DNA of 64,000 nt from Streptomyces sp. NBC_00442 (GCF_036014195.1 NZ_CP107918.1:2728001-2792000); one strand, 5' to 3'; positions 25,174-33,967 are shown, numbered from the stretch's first letter. Numbers and translations are program-made. The notes: generated by a model from the letters alone, not told the origin.

Positions 25174-26445
25174 CTAGTCCAGGGGGAGGCCCGGGGCGGG
25201 GTGGGCGGAGAGGAGGTCTGCCACCTCCGCACGGATCACGGACAACGTGTCCTCGTCCCCGGCCCGCGCCGCGGCCACCCCCCGGTCCAGCCATTCGGCC
25301 ACCCGCGCCATGTGGTCGACCCCCAGCCCCCGCGACGTCAGGGACGGCGTCCCGATCCGGATCCCGGAGGGGTCGAACGGCTTGCGGGGGTCGTACGGCA
25401 CGGTGTTGTAGTTGACGACGATCCCCGCCCGGTCGAGCCCCTTCGCCGCGATCTTGCCCGAGACGTCGCGCGACGTCAGGTCCATCAGGATCAGGTGGTT
25501 GTCCGTGCCGCCCGACACGAGGTCGAAGCCCCGCTCCAGAAGCGCGTCCGCGAGGGCCTTCGCGTTGGCCACGACCTGGTGCGCGTACGCGCAGAACGCC
25601 GGCTGCGCCGCCTCGTGCAGCGCGACCGCGATCGCCGCCGTGGTCTGGTTGTGCGGGCCGCCCTGGAGCCCGGGGAAGACCGCCTTGTCGAGGGCCTTCG
25701 CGTGCTCCTCGCGGGACATCAGCATCGCGCCCCGCGGCCCCCGCAGGGTCTTGTGCGTGGTGGTCGAGATGACGTCGGCGTACGGCGCGGGCGAGGGGTG
25801 CGCGCCGCCCGCGATCAGGCCCGCGATGTGCGCGACGTCCGCGACGAGCACCGCGCCGGCCTCCTTCGCGATCTCCGCGAACGCGGCGAAGTCGATCGTG
25901 CGGGGCAGCGCCGTACCCCCGCAGAAGATCAGCTTCGGCCGCTCCTTGAGGGCGATCTCGCGCACCTCGTCGAGGTCGACGAGCCCGGTGTCGGCGCGCA
26001 CCCCGTACTGCACGCCCCGGAACCACCGGCCGGTCGCCGAGACGCCCCAGCCGTGCGTGAGGTGGCCGCCCATCGGCAGCGCCATGCCCATCACGGTGTC
26101 GCCCGGCTCGGCGAAGGCGAGGTACACGGCGAGGTTGGCGGGCGAGCCCGAGTACGGCTGGACGTTGGCGTGCTCGACGCCGAAAAGGGCCTTGGCGCGC
26201 TGGACGGCGAGCCGCTCGACCTTGTCGATGTTCTGCTGGCCCTCGTAGTAGCGCCGGCCCGCGTAGCCCTCGCTGTACTTGTTCTGGAGCACCGTCCCCG
26301 ACGCTTCGAGGACGGCCGTCGAGACGTAGTTCTCGCTGGGGATCAGGCGCAGGGTGTCGGACTGGAGCCGCTCCTCGGCGGCGACCAGGCCGGCCAGCTC
26401 GGGGTCGGCGGCCAGTAGGGCGGGGTGGGAAAGGGGAAGGCTCAT
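25174..26445 (-). CDS. glyA: Serine hydroxymethyltransferase
   Basis: GlyA (423 residues) converts serine and tetrahydrofolate to glycine and methylene-tetrahydrofolate with PLP. Family stretches are LIPSENYVS, NKYSEGYAGRRYYEGQQNID, VQPYSGSPANLAVY, the PLP lysine in STTTHKTLRGPRG, FPGLQGGPHNQ and GIRIGTPSLTSRGLG. The ATG at 26445 has GGAGG 8 bases upstream; longer in-frame starts run into an Arg-rich stretch. It faces rocD across 229 bases. It feeds the one-carbon pool used by folD and the purine genes further along. Confidence 0.96.
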   Translation of the reverse strand: MSLPLSHPALLAADPELAGLVAAEERLQSDTLRLIPSENYVSTAVLEASGTVLQNKYSEGYAGRRYYEGQQNIDKVERLAVQRAKALFGVEHANVQPYSGSPANLAVYLAFAEPGDTVMGMALPMGGHLTHGWGVSATGRWFRGVQYGVRADTGLVDLDEVREIALKERPKLIFCGGTALPRTIDFAAFAEIAKEAGAVLVADVAHIAGLIAGGAHPSPAPYADVISTTTHKTLRGPRGAMLMSREEHAKALDKAVFPGLQGGPHNQTTAAIAVALHEAAQPAFCAYAHQVVANAKALADALLERGFDLVSGGTDNHLILMDLTSRDVSGKIAAKGLDRAGIVVNYNTVPYDPRKPFDPSGIRIGTPSLTSRGLGVDHMARVAEWLDRGVAAARAGDEDTLSVIRAEVADLLSAHPAPGLPLD

Positions 26446-26674
26446 GGCGTCCTCCGGGGTCCGGTGTCGGGTTCCCGGGGTGCCCAGGCGGGCGGCACCT
26501 CGTGCGGCAGGCCGCGCACGGCTTCCCCGGGGTCGTTTCCCCGCTCGCCAGTCGCCGCGCGTACCGAACACCCTACCGGCCGCCCGGAACGGCAAGGTTT
26601 CTTCGTCCGGCATCCGAGCGACGATAGAAAAGGGCACCATCGACGCCCCAAGCCGCATGACGATCGGAGAACCC

Positions 26675-27895
26675 GTGTCGACCCACGCAGCGACCGAAGA
26701 CGCCATCCGTTCCGCCGAGGCCCACAGTGCGCACAACTACCATCCCCTGCCCGTCGTGGTCGCCTCCGCCGAGGGCGCCTGGATGACGGACGTCGAGGGC
26801 CGGCGCTATCTCGACATGCTGGCCGGCTACTCGGCGCTCAACTTCGGCCACGGCAACCGCCGTCTCATCGACGCGGCCAAGGCCCAACTGGAGCGCGTCA
26901 CCCTCACGTCGAGGGCGTTCCACCACGACCGCTTCGCCCAATTCTGTACGGAGCTCGCCGAGTTGTGCGGCAAGGAGATGGTGCTGCCCATGAACACGGG
27001 GGCGGAGGCGGTGGAGACCGCCGTGAAGACCGCCCGCAAGTGGGGCTACAAGGTCAAGGGCGTACCGGACGGGCAGGCGAAGATCGTGGTCGCCCGGGAC
27101 AACTTCCACGGCCGTACGACCACGATCGTCAGCTTCTCCACCGACCCGGAGGCCCGCGCGGACTACGGGCCCTACACGCCGGGCTTCGAGATCGTCCCGT
27201 ACGGCGACCTCACCGCACTGCGGGCCGCGGTCACCGACAACACCGTGGCGGTGCTGCTTGAACCCATCCAGGGCGAGGCCGGCGTGCTGGTCCCGCCGGC
27301 CGGATACCTCGCGGGCGTACGGGAGTTGACGCGCGAGCGGAACGTGCTGTTCATGGCGGACGAGATCCAGTCCGGGCTCGGCAGGACCGGCAGGACGTTC
27401 GCGTGCGAGCACGAGGACGTGGTGCCGGACGTCTACATCCTGGGCAAGGCGCTGGGCGGCGGCGTGGTGCCGGTGTCCGCGGTGGCCGCCTCGTCGCAGG
27501 TGCTCGGCGTGTTCCGGCCGGGTGAGCACGGCTCGACGTTCGGCGGGAACCCGCTGGCCTGCGCGGTGGCCCTTGAGGTCATCGCGATGCTGCGCACCGG
27601 CGAGTACCAGCAGCGCGCTGCCGAGCTCGGCGACCATCTGCACCACGAGCTCGGGCTGCTGACCGGCGGCACGGGCCCCGTCGAGGCGGTCCGGGGGCGC
27701 GGCCTGTGGGCGGGCGTGGACATCCGTCCCTCGTACGGCACGGGGCGCGAGATCTCGGAGAAGATGATGGGCCGCGGGGTCCTGGTCAAGGACACCCACG
27801 GCTCGACGATCCGGATCGCCCCTCCCCTGGTCATCAGCAAGGAGGACCTGGACTGGGGGCTCGACCAGCTGCGCGAGGTCCTCGCGCAGCGCTAG
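26675..27895 (+). CDS. rocD: Ornithine-oxo-acid aminotransferase
   Basis: The 406-residue class III PLP aminotransferase matches RocD, which turns ornithine and 2-oxoglutarate into glutamate semialdehyde and glutamate. Key stretches are AHNYHPLPVVVA, DMLAGYSALNFGH, MNTGAEAVETAVK, FHGRTTTIVSFSTD, ADEIQSGLGRTG, the PLP lysine in ILGKALGGGVVPVSA and GSTFGGNPLACAVALE. The GTG at 26675 has GGAG 5 bases upstream; an ATG at 26657 lacks one. It is divergent from glyA and convergent with the membrane protein at 27906, only 10 bases away. Confidence 0.93.
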   Translation: MSTHAATEDAIRSAEAHSAHNYHPLPVVVASAEGAWMTDVEGRRYLDMLAGYSALNFGHGNRRLIDAAKAQLERVTLTSRAFHHDRFAQFCTELAELCGKEMVLPMNTGAEAVETAVKTARKWGYKVKGVPDGQAKIVVARDNFHGRTTTIVSFSTDPEARADYGPYTPGFEIVPYGDLTALRAAVTDNTVAVLLEPIQGEAGVLVPPAGYLAGVRELTRERNVLFMADEIQSGLGRTGRTFACEHEDVVPDVYILGKALGGGVVPVSAVAASSQVLGVFRPGEHGSTFGGNPLACAVALEVIAMLRTGEYQQRAAELGDHLHHELGLLTGGTGPVEAVRGRGLWAGVDIRPSYGTGREISEKMMGRGVLVKDTHGSTIRIAPPLVISKEDLDWGLDQLREVLAQR

Positions 27896-27905
27896 CCGCC
27901 TTCCG

Positions 27906-28889
27906 TCAACGTGCCGGCCGCGACGGGCAGTCGGAGCCGGCACAGAAGACGGTGAGCGCCGTCCTGAGCGTGTCCTCCTGTTCCGGCCACGCGTCGGCGG
28001 GGGCGGCGGACAGGACGGCGTACTGCTCGCCGCCGGGCGTCGGGAAGGCGTAGTCCGCCACCTGGCGCCGGTGGCCGAGCTGCTGGTTGTCGTAGGCGTA
28101 CACGAGGCGCGCGACCGGCCCGGTGATGCCGGGCACGGTGGCGTCGCCGGTGAGGCTGATCTCCTGGTACCCGGGGTTCTTCGCGAGCTCGCCCGAGGTC
28201 TGCTTGAGCGCGTCGTACGGGCTCAGACCGGCCTCGGAGACCGGGTACACCTGGATCAGCCGGGCTCCGTCCGGTGCGTTGTAGAAGACGCCCTTGGCGC
28301 CCTGGTCCCGACGGGTCCAGCCCGTCGGCACGTACATCCTGAACCCCCGTGGATCCTGGACCAGTTGGAAGCCGGCGGGCACGGTGGCGCTCGGCGACGC
28401 CGATGCCGAGGGCGACGGTGTCGGGCCGCCGCCACCGGTGCGCTCGGCCGTGCCGGAGGGCAGGGGCGAGGGCGGCGCGGAGGGTGAGGCGGCGGCCTTC
28501 GGGTGGTCGGAGCCGCCGCGGGCCAGGAACCAGCCACTGCCCGCGCCGGCCGCGGCGACGACGACCAGCGCGATCACCACGGCGACCGGCACCCGCCGGG
28601 CCCGGCGCGGCTCGGGGTACGGCGGGGGTTCGGGGTACAGCGGGGACTCGGGGTACGCAGGAGACTCGGGGAACGGCTGGGGTTCCGCGTGCGCTCCCGT
28701 CGTCGGGTGCGCACCCGTCGTCTTCGGGTACGGGTCCGGATCCGGTGTCCGGGGCGGCATCGCCGGAAGCGGCGGGGGTGCGGGTGGCGCGGTCGGCACC
28801 GGGGGCGCGGGCGCCCCGGAGCCCTCTTCCACCGTCTCCCACTTCTGGGTCGCCGCGTTCCAGCGGACCTCGCCCGTGCCCCCGCTCAC
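27906..28889 (-). CDS. Membrane protein with Pro-rich cytoplasmic head and extracellular PsbP/LpqN-like domain
   Basis: This 327-residue protein begins VRWNAATQKWE, then a long Pro-rich stretch with YPE(S/P)P repeats (about 70-92), one membrane helix (about 100-122), a Ser/Pro/Gly-rich linker and a C-terminal domain of about 140 residues (GFQLVQDPRGFRMYVPTGW, then DYAFPTPGGEQYAVLSA). Such domains occur at the C-termini of Streptomyces kinases and lipoproteins; I call it PsbP/LpqN-like from style only. Two Cys near the end (VFCAGSDCPS) could pair. The GTG start at 28889 has GAGG upstream and lies 7 bases after the stop of the preceding gene, so the three genes 31084-27906 form one operon. Confidence 0.75.
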   Translation of the reverse strand: MSGGTGEVRWNAATQKWETVEEGSGAPAPPVPTAPPAPPPLPAMPPRTPDPDPYPKTTGAHPTTGAHAEPQPFPESPAYPESPLYPEPPPYPEPRRARRVPVAVVIALVVVAAAGAGSGWFLARGGSDHPKAAASPSAPPSPLPSGTAERTGGGGPTPSPSASASPSATVPAGFQLVQDPRGFRMYVPTGWTRRDQGAKGVFYNAPDGARLIQVYPVSEAGLSPYDALKQTSGELAKNPGYQEISLTGDATVPGITGPVARLVYAYDNQQLGHRRQVADYAFPTPGGEQYAVLSAAPADAWPEQEDTLRTALTVFCAGSDCPSRPAR

Positions 28890-28896
28890 CGCGGCC

Positions 28897-29286
28897 TCAC
28901 ATCCCGATCAGTTCGCGGACCCGCTGCACCAGCGTCTCGCCGGAGGCGAGCAGGCCGGTGAGGGCGGTGGCGCCGGCGAGCAGCTCGCCGAGGCGGGCGA
29001 GCCGTCCGGGGCTCGCCTGCCCCTCCGCGCGGATCTCCTCCTCGGTGTCGGCGAGTTCCGCGTCCAGGACGCGGGTCTGGTCGTTGCCCACGAGCTGGGC
29101 GAGTCCGGCCCTGAACTCCGTGATGGCGTCGAGGAGTTGGAGCTGGGCCTCGTCGGAGGCGCCCGCGCGGTAGACGCTGGACACCTTGTTGTGGTCGCCG
29201 ACCGAGACGGACCCGGTCACTCCGCTGATGTGCACGGAACGCTGCGCGCCGCCCCGCTGTGTGCTGTCGTCACCCGGCATGGTCAT
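28897..29286 (-). CDS. Small helical protein with N-terminal RHIM-like motif
   Basis: This 129-residue protein has a Gly/Ser-rich head containing GSVSVGDHNKVSS (residues 25-37). The rest (45-129) is strongly helical, with AQLQLLDAITEFRAGLAQL, a charged middle (ELADTEEEIRAEG) and GELLAGATALTGLLASGETL. The head motif is nearly the same as the last residues of the upstream protein, and resembles the amyloid-forming RHIM core V/I-x-V-G-D of animal necroptosis kinases and bacterial amyloid signalling motifs. It starts one base after the upstream stop codon, so the two are made together. The helical domain is unknown to me; a signalling or effector role is inference. Confidence 0.75.
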   Translation of the reverse strand: MTMPGDDSTQRGGAQRSVHISGVTGSVSVGDHNKVSSVYRAGASDEAQLQLLDAITEFRAGLAQLVGNDQTRVLDAELADTEEEIRAEGQASPGRLARLGELLAGATALTGLLASGETLVQRVRELIGM

Positions 29287-29287
29287 C

Positions 29288-31084
29288 TCAGCCCTCGTTG
29301 TTGACGGTGTTGTGGTCGCCGACGCTGATCGCCCCTCGGGCGTTCTCGATCATGACGCCGCCCTGGGCGACGTTGACGATCTTCTGCTCGAACTGTCCGG
29401 TGTCGTAGCCCGCTTCGTAGAGCGCGTCGCGCACACCGGTGGTCACCCGGTCCTCGATGGACTTCACGTAGCGCCGGTAGTCCATGGCCTGGAACAGGGA
29501 GGTGCCGGGCGCCGCCGCCAGTTCGCGCACCGAGCGCGCCGGGCCGTCGGGCAGCGCCCCTGCGTGCCCGCCGGTGAGCCGGCGCCACAGGGAGGCGACG
29601 GCACGCACCAGGACGGCGAGGGCCTCGATCAGGGACCTCGGCGTCCGCTTCAGCGCCCACGCCGCCTTGCCCACCGGGGTGAGGCAGGCGAAGTTCCGGG
29701 CGGTGTGGTCCGCGCGCAGGAAGTCCTCGCGCAACGGCGGCAGGACGTGCGGGGCGATCTCCAGGACCAGCATGCCGCCCTGGGTGTGGACGCGCACGAA
29801 CACGGTGGTGACGAGGTGCTCCTCCCAGCCGCCCACCCGGATCCGCAGGAAGTGCCGGCGTGCCTCGCCGCCCTCCTCAAGCGCGGCGGCCCGGTGCTGC
29901 TCGAACGCGTCGTCGCGGTAGGGCGCGTGGGTGCGCGAGGGCAGCCCGTCGACCGGCAGGAAAACGTACTCGGACACTTCGAGCTGGCGCAGCCGGTCGC
30001 GTACGGCCGCCGCCTCGGCGGGCGCGGTCGGCGCGGGCACGCGGAGCCGGGTGACCAGGGGTTCGACGATGCGCAGGATCTCGGCGTTGCTGACCCGGGC
30101 CGGGCTGCGGTCGCCCAGGGACTTGCGCGGGCGCAGCTGGATGGAGACCGACCAGGGCTCGAAGGGGTCGCCCGCGCCGCGGAAGGGCGCGTCGGAACGG
30201 TAGACGGCGAGCGGGGCGTGCTGCTCGGCGCGGATCGTGGCGGCCAGGCGCTGGAACCTGCCGTTGTCGCCGCGCTGCGCGGGGTCGGCGGCGAAGTCCT
30301 GGAAGCCCCGCGGGGAGAGCTCGGCCGCCATGGTCCGGGCGAACTGGAGGCGCTGGAGTCCGACGCAGAGCGCGATCACGGCGAAGCAGCCGACGATCCC
30401 CCAGCCGAGCCCCGGGCTGAGCCCCCGGTCCGCCAGGCCGACGGTGCCGCCGCCGAACACCAGGGCGGGGCCCGCGACGACCGGCGGGACGGTGTTCCCG
30501 CCGGCGGCGGCGTCGCCGAAGGCGTCGTATCCCCCGCTGCCCGAGCTTGCGTAGCCGCCGTAACTCCCGTACCCGGACGAGTAGGTGTGCGCGGAGGTGT
30601 CGTAGCCGCCGAACAGCGAGACCAGCAGGACGGCGGCGAACAGGGCGAGCACCAGCCGCGCCCACCAGCGCAGGAAGAAGGCCGGCACCGCGCGGTACCA
30701 GGGCGCGGTCCTGGCCCCGCCCCGGACGAGGCGGGCGAGGCCGAGCTGGAGGCAGGGGCCCACGAGGATCAGGAGGGCGTAGTCCGTGACGACCACGGCG
30801 AGCACCCAGAGCACGACGATGCCGACCGACCAGGCGATCTGCAGGTTGCGGGCGCGCAGCGCGTAGGCGAGGACGCGGGCCGCGTCGAAGCCGAGCGAGG
30901 GCGCGACGACCCGCTCCTCGTGGACGTACAGCTCGTCGATGACGGCGTCGCGGTACTCGTCGTCGAGATAGGTGCCGGCGGCCATCAGGCGGGTCGCCTC
31001 GCTGAGCGAGGGATGCACCGGCGGCAGTCCGCCGGCCGGCGCTCCCGTCGGCTGCGCCTGCTGCGGCACCTGACCCTGCGTCAT
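29288..31084 (-). CDS. Large polytopic membrane protein ending in a RHIM-like motif
   Basis: The product has 598 residues from the ATG at 31084 (GGGGGAG upstream). After a Gln/Pro-rich head and a short helical region there are about four membrane helices: LQIAWSVGIVVLWVLAVVV, YALLILVGPCLQLGLARLV, ARLVLALFAAVLLVSLFGG, and, after a Gly/Tyr/Ser-rich loop, GWGIVGCFAVIALCVGLQRL. The soluble C-terminal half of about 320 residues is unknown to me. The last 40 residues carry QKIVNVAQGGVMIENARG and end GAISVGDHNTVNNEG, the same motif as in the next protein's head. It is the first gene of a three-gene operon. Confidence 0.78.
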   Translation of the reverse strand: MTQGQVPQQAQPTGAPAGGLPPVHPSLSEATRLMAAGTYLDDEYRDAVIDELYVHEERVVAPSLGFDAARVLAYALRARNLQIAWSVGIVVLWVLAVVVTDYALLILVGPCLQLGLARLVRGGARTAPWYRAVPAFFLRWWARLVLALFAAVLLVSLFGGYDTSAHTYSSGYGSYGGYASSGSGGYDAFGDAAAGGNTVPPVVAGPALVFGGGTVGLADRGLSPGLGWGIVGCFAVIALCVGLQRLQFARTMAAELSPRGFQDFAADPAQRGDNGRFQRLAATIRAEQHAPLAVYRSDAPFRGAGDPFEPWSVSIQLRPRKSLGDRSPARVSNAEILRIVEPLVTRLRVPAPTAPAEAAAVRDRLRQLEVSEYVFLPVDGLPSRTHAPYRDDAFEQHRAAALEEGGEARRHFLRIRVGGWEEHLVTTVFVRVHTQGGMLVLEIAPHVLPPLREDFLRADHTARNFACLTPVGKAAWALKRTPRSLIEALAVLVRAVASLWRRLTGGHAGALPDGPARSVRELAAAPGTSLFQAMDYRRYVKSIEDRVTTGVRDALYEAGYDTGQFEQKIVNVAQGGVMIENARGAISVGDHNTVNNEG

Positions 31085-31272
31085 GTCCTGCTCCCCCGGG
31101 ACGGTGGGCGGACGCCTGACCTCAACTGGGCTCAACGGAAGGGGTGTTCGAGGCGCCGCCAGGGTGAACATGGTAGCGGCGCGCCATGGGCCGCGCCGCC
31201 CCGTTCACCGTGCGCACACATCACGTCGTCGGCGGGGCAGCGGCCGCCACCGGGGGCGCCCGGCCCCCGCGT

Positions 31273-32457
31273 TCAGCGGATCACATGGGGGACGAACCTC
31301 GCGTACTCGTCCGTCACCAGCCCCGCCGACTCCCGGATCCCGAGCCCGGCCGCCTCGTCCTCCACGACCCACGCCCCCAGCACCACCCGGTTGCCGTCGA
31401 AGTCGGGCAGCGGCGCCAACTCCTGGTAGCAGCAAGCCTCTTCGGGCCGGGGCGCAGGACCGGACCCCGGCGGGTGCAGGGTGACACCCGCGCCCTCCCG
31501 GCCGAGCAGGGGCTTCGCCACGTACCCCCGCCCGGAGGCGAGGTCGCGGGGGCCGTCCAGGTAGGCGGGGAGCAGGTTGGGGTGGCCGGGGTAGAGCTCC
31601 CACAGCACCGCGAGCAGCGCCTTGTTGGAGAGCAGCATCTTCCAGGCAGGCTCGATCCAGCAGGTCGCGCCCGTGCCGCCCCCGTTGTCGAGGGTGTCGA
31701 GGACCTGCGGCCCGAAGGGGTCGGAGGCCAGCCACTCCCACGGGTACAGCTTGAAGCAGGCCCGGATGAACCGGAGGCGGTCGTCCACGAAGCGGCCGGT
31801 GATGCTGTCCCAGCCGATGGTCTCGACGGAGAGCGCCTCCGTGTCCAGCCCCGCCTGCTCGGCCGTCTCGCGCAGATAGGCGACGGTCATGAGGTCCTCA
31901 CCGAGCTCGTCGCCGTCGGAGTGGGCGAAGTGCACGGGGCCGGGCGGCAGCAGGCGCGCCTGGCGCCGCCAGGCCTCGACGAGGCGTTCGTGCAGCGAGT
32001 TCCACTGGTCGGCGCCGGGGAAGCGGTCCTCCATCCAGAACCACTGGGCGCTCGCCGCCTCGACGAGCGAGGTCGGGGTGTCGGCGTTGTACTCCAGCAT
32101 CTTGGCGGGGCCGTCACCGTCGTACCGCAGGTCGAACCGGCCGTACAGGGAGGGGAGTTCGGAACGTCGGCGCCAGGACTCGGCGACCAGGTCGGCGAGC
32201 CGGCCGTCCAGGATGCCGAGGTCGGCGAAGCGGCCCTTCTCGACGATGTGGGCGGCCGCCGCCAGGCACATGCCGTGCAGTTCCTCGACGGTCTCCTCGA
32301 GCGCCTCGACCTCGGGCAGCGTGAAGGAGTAGTAGGCGCTCTCGTCCCAGTAGGGCCGCAGCGAGCCGTCGGGATAGCGGGTGAGCGGGTAGATCACACC
32401 CTGTTCCTCGACGGTCCGCTGCCAGTCGGGGCGCGGCTGTATGTGATGGCGTTCCAT
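31273..32457 (-). CDS. Glutathionylspermidine synthase-like ATP-grasp protein
   Basis: This 394-residue protein matches the GSP_synth family (the E. coli YgiC/YjfC group). Visible stretches are WDESAYYSFT, MLEYNADTPTSLVEAA, VHFAHSDGDELGED, GATCWIEPAWKMLLSNKALL and YVAKPLLGREGAGV, the last being the ATP-grasp loop. There is no amidase domain, so it is the synthetase half only. Streptomyces do not make glutathione, so the real substrate of this peptide ligase is unknown. The gene starts 36 bases after the stop of a small lipoprotein gene, echoing the ygiB-ygiC pairing in E. coli. Confidence 0.85.
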   Translation of the reverse strand: MERHHIQPRPDWQRTVEEQGVIYPLTRYPDGSLRPYWDESAYYSFTLPEVEALEETVEELHGMCLAAAAHIVEKGRFADLGILDGRLADLVAESWRRRSELPSLYGRFDLRYDGDGPAKMLEYNADTPTSLVEAASAQWFWMEDRFPGADQWNSLHERLVEAWRRQARLLPPGPVHFAHSDGDELGEDLMTVAYLRETAEQAGLDTEALSVETIGWDSITGRFVDDRLRFIRACFKLYPWEWLASDPFGPQVLDTLDNGGGTGATCWIEPAWKMLLSNKALLAVLWELYPGHPNLLPAYLDGPRDLASGRGYVAKPLLGREGAGVTLHPPGSGPAPRPEEACCYQELAPLPDFDGNRVVLGAWVVEDEAAGLGIRESAGLVTDEYARFVPHVIR

Positions 32458-32493
32458 GTCTTCGCCCTACGTCGTTCCTGTGCCCGTGGTCCC

Positions 32494-32763
32494 TCAGCCG
32501 CCGCTGCTGCCGCTGCCGTGGCCGATACCGCCGCGCGAGACGCCGGACTTGTCGAAGGAGCCGCCGGAGACCTTGCCGCCCCGGCTGGTCCCGCCGTAGT
32601 AGTACGTGCCGCTGCCGCCGCTCTTGCACTCGTACTTCGGCAGTTCCTTGTACGTGACCGGGTTGACGCACCGCTTGTCCGGCTCGTCGCTGCACGCGGT
32701 GAGCGTGGCCGCGAGCATTCCCATCCCGCCGAGCACCACGGTCGTGGACCTGAACCTGCGCAT
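32494..32763 (-). CDS. Small Gly/Ser-rich lipoprotein
   Basis: The product has 89 residues from the ATG at 32763 (GGGGGAGG 8 bases upstream). Residues 1-23 form a lipoprotein signal with lipobox LTAC. The mature part holds CVNPVTYKELPKYEC, with two Cys that may pair, then a Gly/Ser-rich tail GGTSRGGKVSGGSFDKSGVS. The gene is directly upstream of the glutathionylspermidine-synthase-like gene. In enterobacteria the lipoproteins YgiB and YjfM pair with the same enzyme family, so the two products likely act together at the cell surface; how is unknown. Confidence 0.82.
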   Translation of the reverse strand: MRRFRSTTVVLGGMGMLAATLTACSDEPDKRCVNPVTYKELPKYECKSGGSGTYYYGGTSRGGKVSGGSFDKSGVSRGGIGHGSGSSGG

Positions 32764-32787
32764 CGTGCGACCTCCCCCATTCACCTG

Positions 32788-32868
32788 CTGGCTTCGCGTA
32801 CTGGCTTCGTACGCGGACCGACTTCGTGCGCGTACCGACTTCGTGCGTGTACCGACTTCGCTGTGGGA
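32788..32868. repeat. Tandem 17-bp degenerate repeats in a divergent promoter region
   Basis: Units built on C(T/C)G(G/A)CTTCG start at 32788, 32801, 32818, 32835 and 32852; the last three are spaced exactly 17 bases, with CCGACTTCGTGCGCGTA as the clearest unit. They lie between the lipoprotein start and the DMT-like gene. The period is not a multiple of three and no gene covers them, so they may be regulator sites. Confidence 0.65.
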
Positions 32869-32957
32869 CGCGTTTCGGCCACACCCTAGTTCCCGCCCTG
32901 CGGCGAGCCACTCCCGGGCTTTCCCCCGCCCTCGCGGCCTGCGACTACAGTCCCTGT

Positions 32958-33830
32958 GTGTTCCTCGGAATGATCTGCGCGCTCGCCTCCGCCGTCTGCT
33001 TCGGCACGGCCACCGTCCTCCAGGCCGCCGCGACGCGTGCCGCCGAGCCCGGCACGGGGGCCGGCGCCGGTTCCGGTGTCGACGCGGCGCTGCTCCTGCG
33101 GGCCGTACGCCAGTGGCGCTATGTCGTGGGCCTCGCGCTCGACGGGCTCGGCTTCGTCTTCCAGATCGTGGCCCTGCGCTCGGTGCCGATCTACGCGGTC
33201 GGCGCGGCGCTCGCCGCCTCGCTCGCGGTGACGGCGGTGGTCGCCTCCCGCGTCCTGAAGGTGCGGCTCTCCGGTACGGAGTGGACGGCGGTCGGCGTGG
33301 TGTGCGCGGGCCTGGCCATGCTGGGCCTGTCCTCCGGCGCCGAGGGCACCGAGCCGGGCCCGGCCTCGCTGCCCTGGTGGCTGCTCGGGGTGGCCGCGGC
33401 GGTGCTCGCCGCGGGCATGGCCGGCGGGCGGCTGCCGGACCGGTCGCGGGCGCTGGTCCTCGGGCTCGGTGCGGGCTGCGGCTTCGGCGTGGTGGAAGTC
33501 GCCGTCCGCCTGATCGACGACCCCTTCGACTTCACCAACCCCGCCCTGTACGCGCTGCTGCTCGGCGGCGGCGCGGCGTTCCTGCTGCTGACCTCGGCCC
33601 TGTCGCGCGGCTCGGTCACCACCGCGACGGCCGGCATGGTCATCGGCGAGACCATCGGCCCCGCACTGGTCGGCGTCGCCTGGCTCGGCGACCACACCCG
33701 CGAGGGCCTCGGCTGGCTGACCATCACCGGCTTCGCGGTAGCGGTGGCGGGCGCCCTCGCCCTGGCCCGCTTCGGCGAGGCACCGACGGCCCAGGCGGAG
33801 GCGGCGCCGGGGACGGGACAGCGCCGCTGA
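32958..33830 (+). CDS. DMT-superfamily (EamA-like) membrane protein
   Basis: The product has 290 residues with nine or ten hydrophobic segments arranged in two halves, as in drug/metabolite transporters. It starts VFLGMICALASAVCFGTATVLQAAA, typical for the EamA-like or NIPA-like group. A second-half counterpart is GGAAFLLLTSALSRGSVTTATAGMVIGETIGP. The GTG at 32958 is chosen because the sequence before it is Arg/Thr-rich and covers the 17-bp repeats; no good ribosome site is seen. The substrate is unknown. It stands alone. Confidence 0.8.
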   Translation: MFLGMICALASAVCFGTATVLQAAATRAAEPGTGAGAGSGVDAALLLRAVRQWRYVVGLALDGLGFVFQIVALRSVPIYAVGAALAASLAVTAVVASRVLKVRLSGTEWTAVGVVCAGLAMLGLSSGAEGTEPGPASLPWWLLGVAAAVLAAGMAGGRLPDRSRALVLGLGAGCGFGVVEVAVRLIDDPFDFTNPALYALLLGGGAAFLLLTSALSRGSVTTATAGMVIGETIGPALVGVAWLGDHTREGLGWLTITGFAVAVAGALALARFGEAPTAQAEAAPGTGQRR

Positions 33831-33967
33831 GGCGTGGTGCCGGGTGACGCTTGGGCCCGGGGCCGGGCAGGTTTCCCTTTCAGCAGCCAGGCTCCGCTCG
33901 CGTCAACCAGACCGGCGCCGCCTCCGCAAAGGCTTCGACGGGAAAGGCTTCGACGGGCCGGCCCCCT

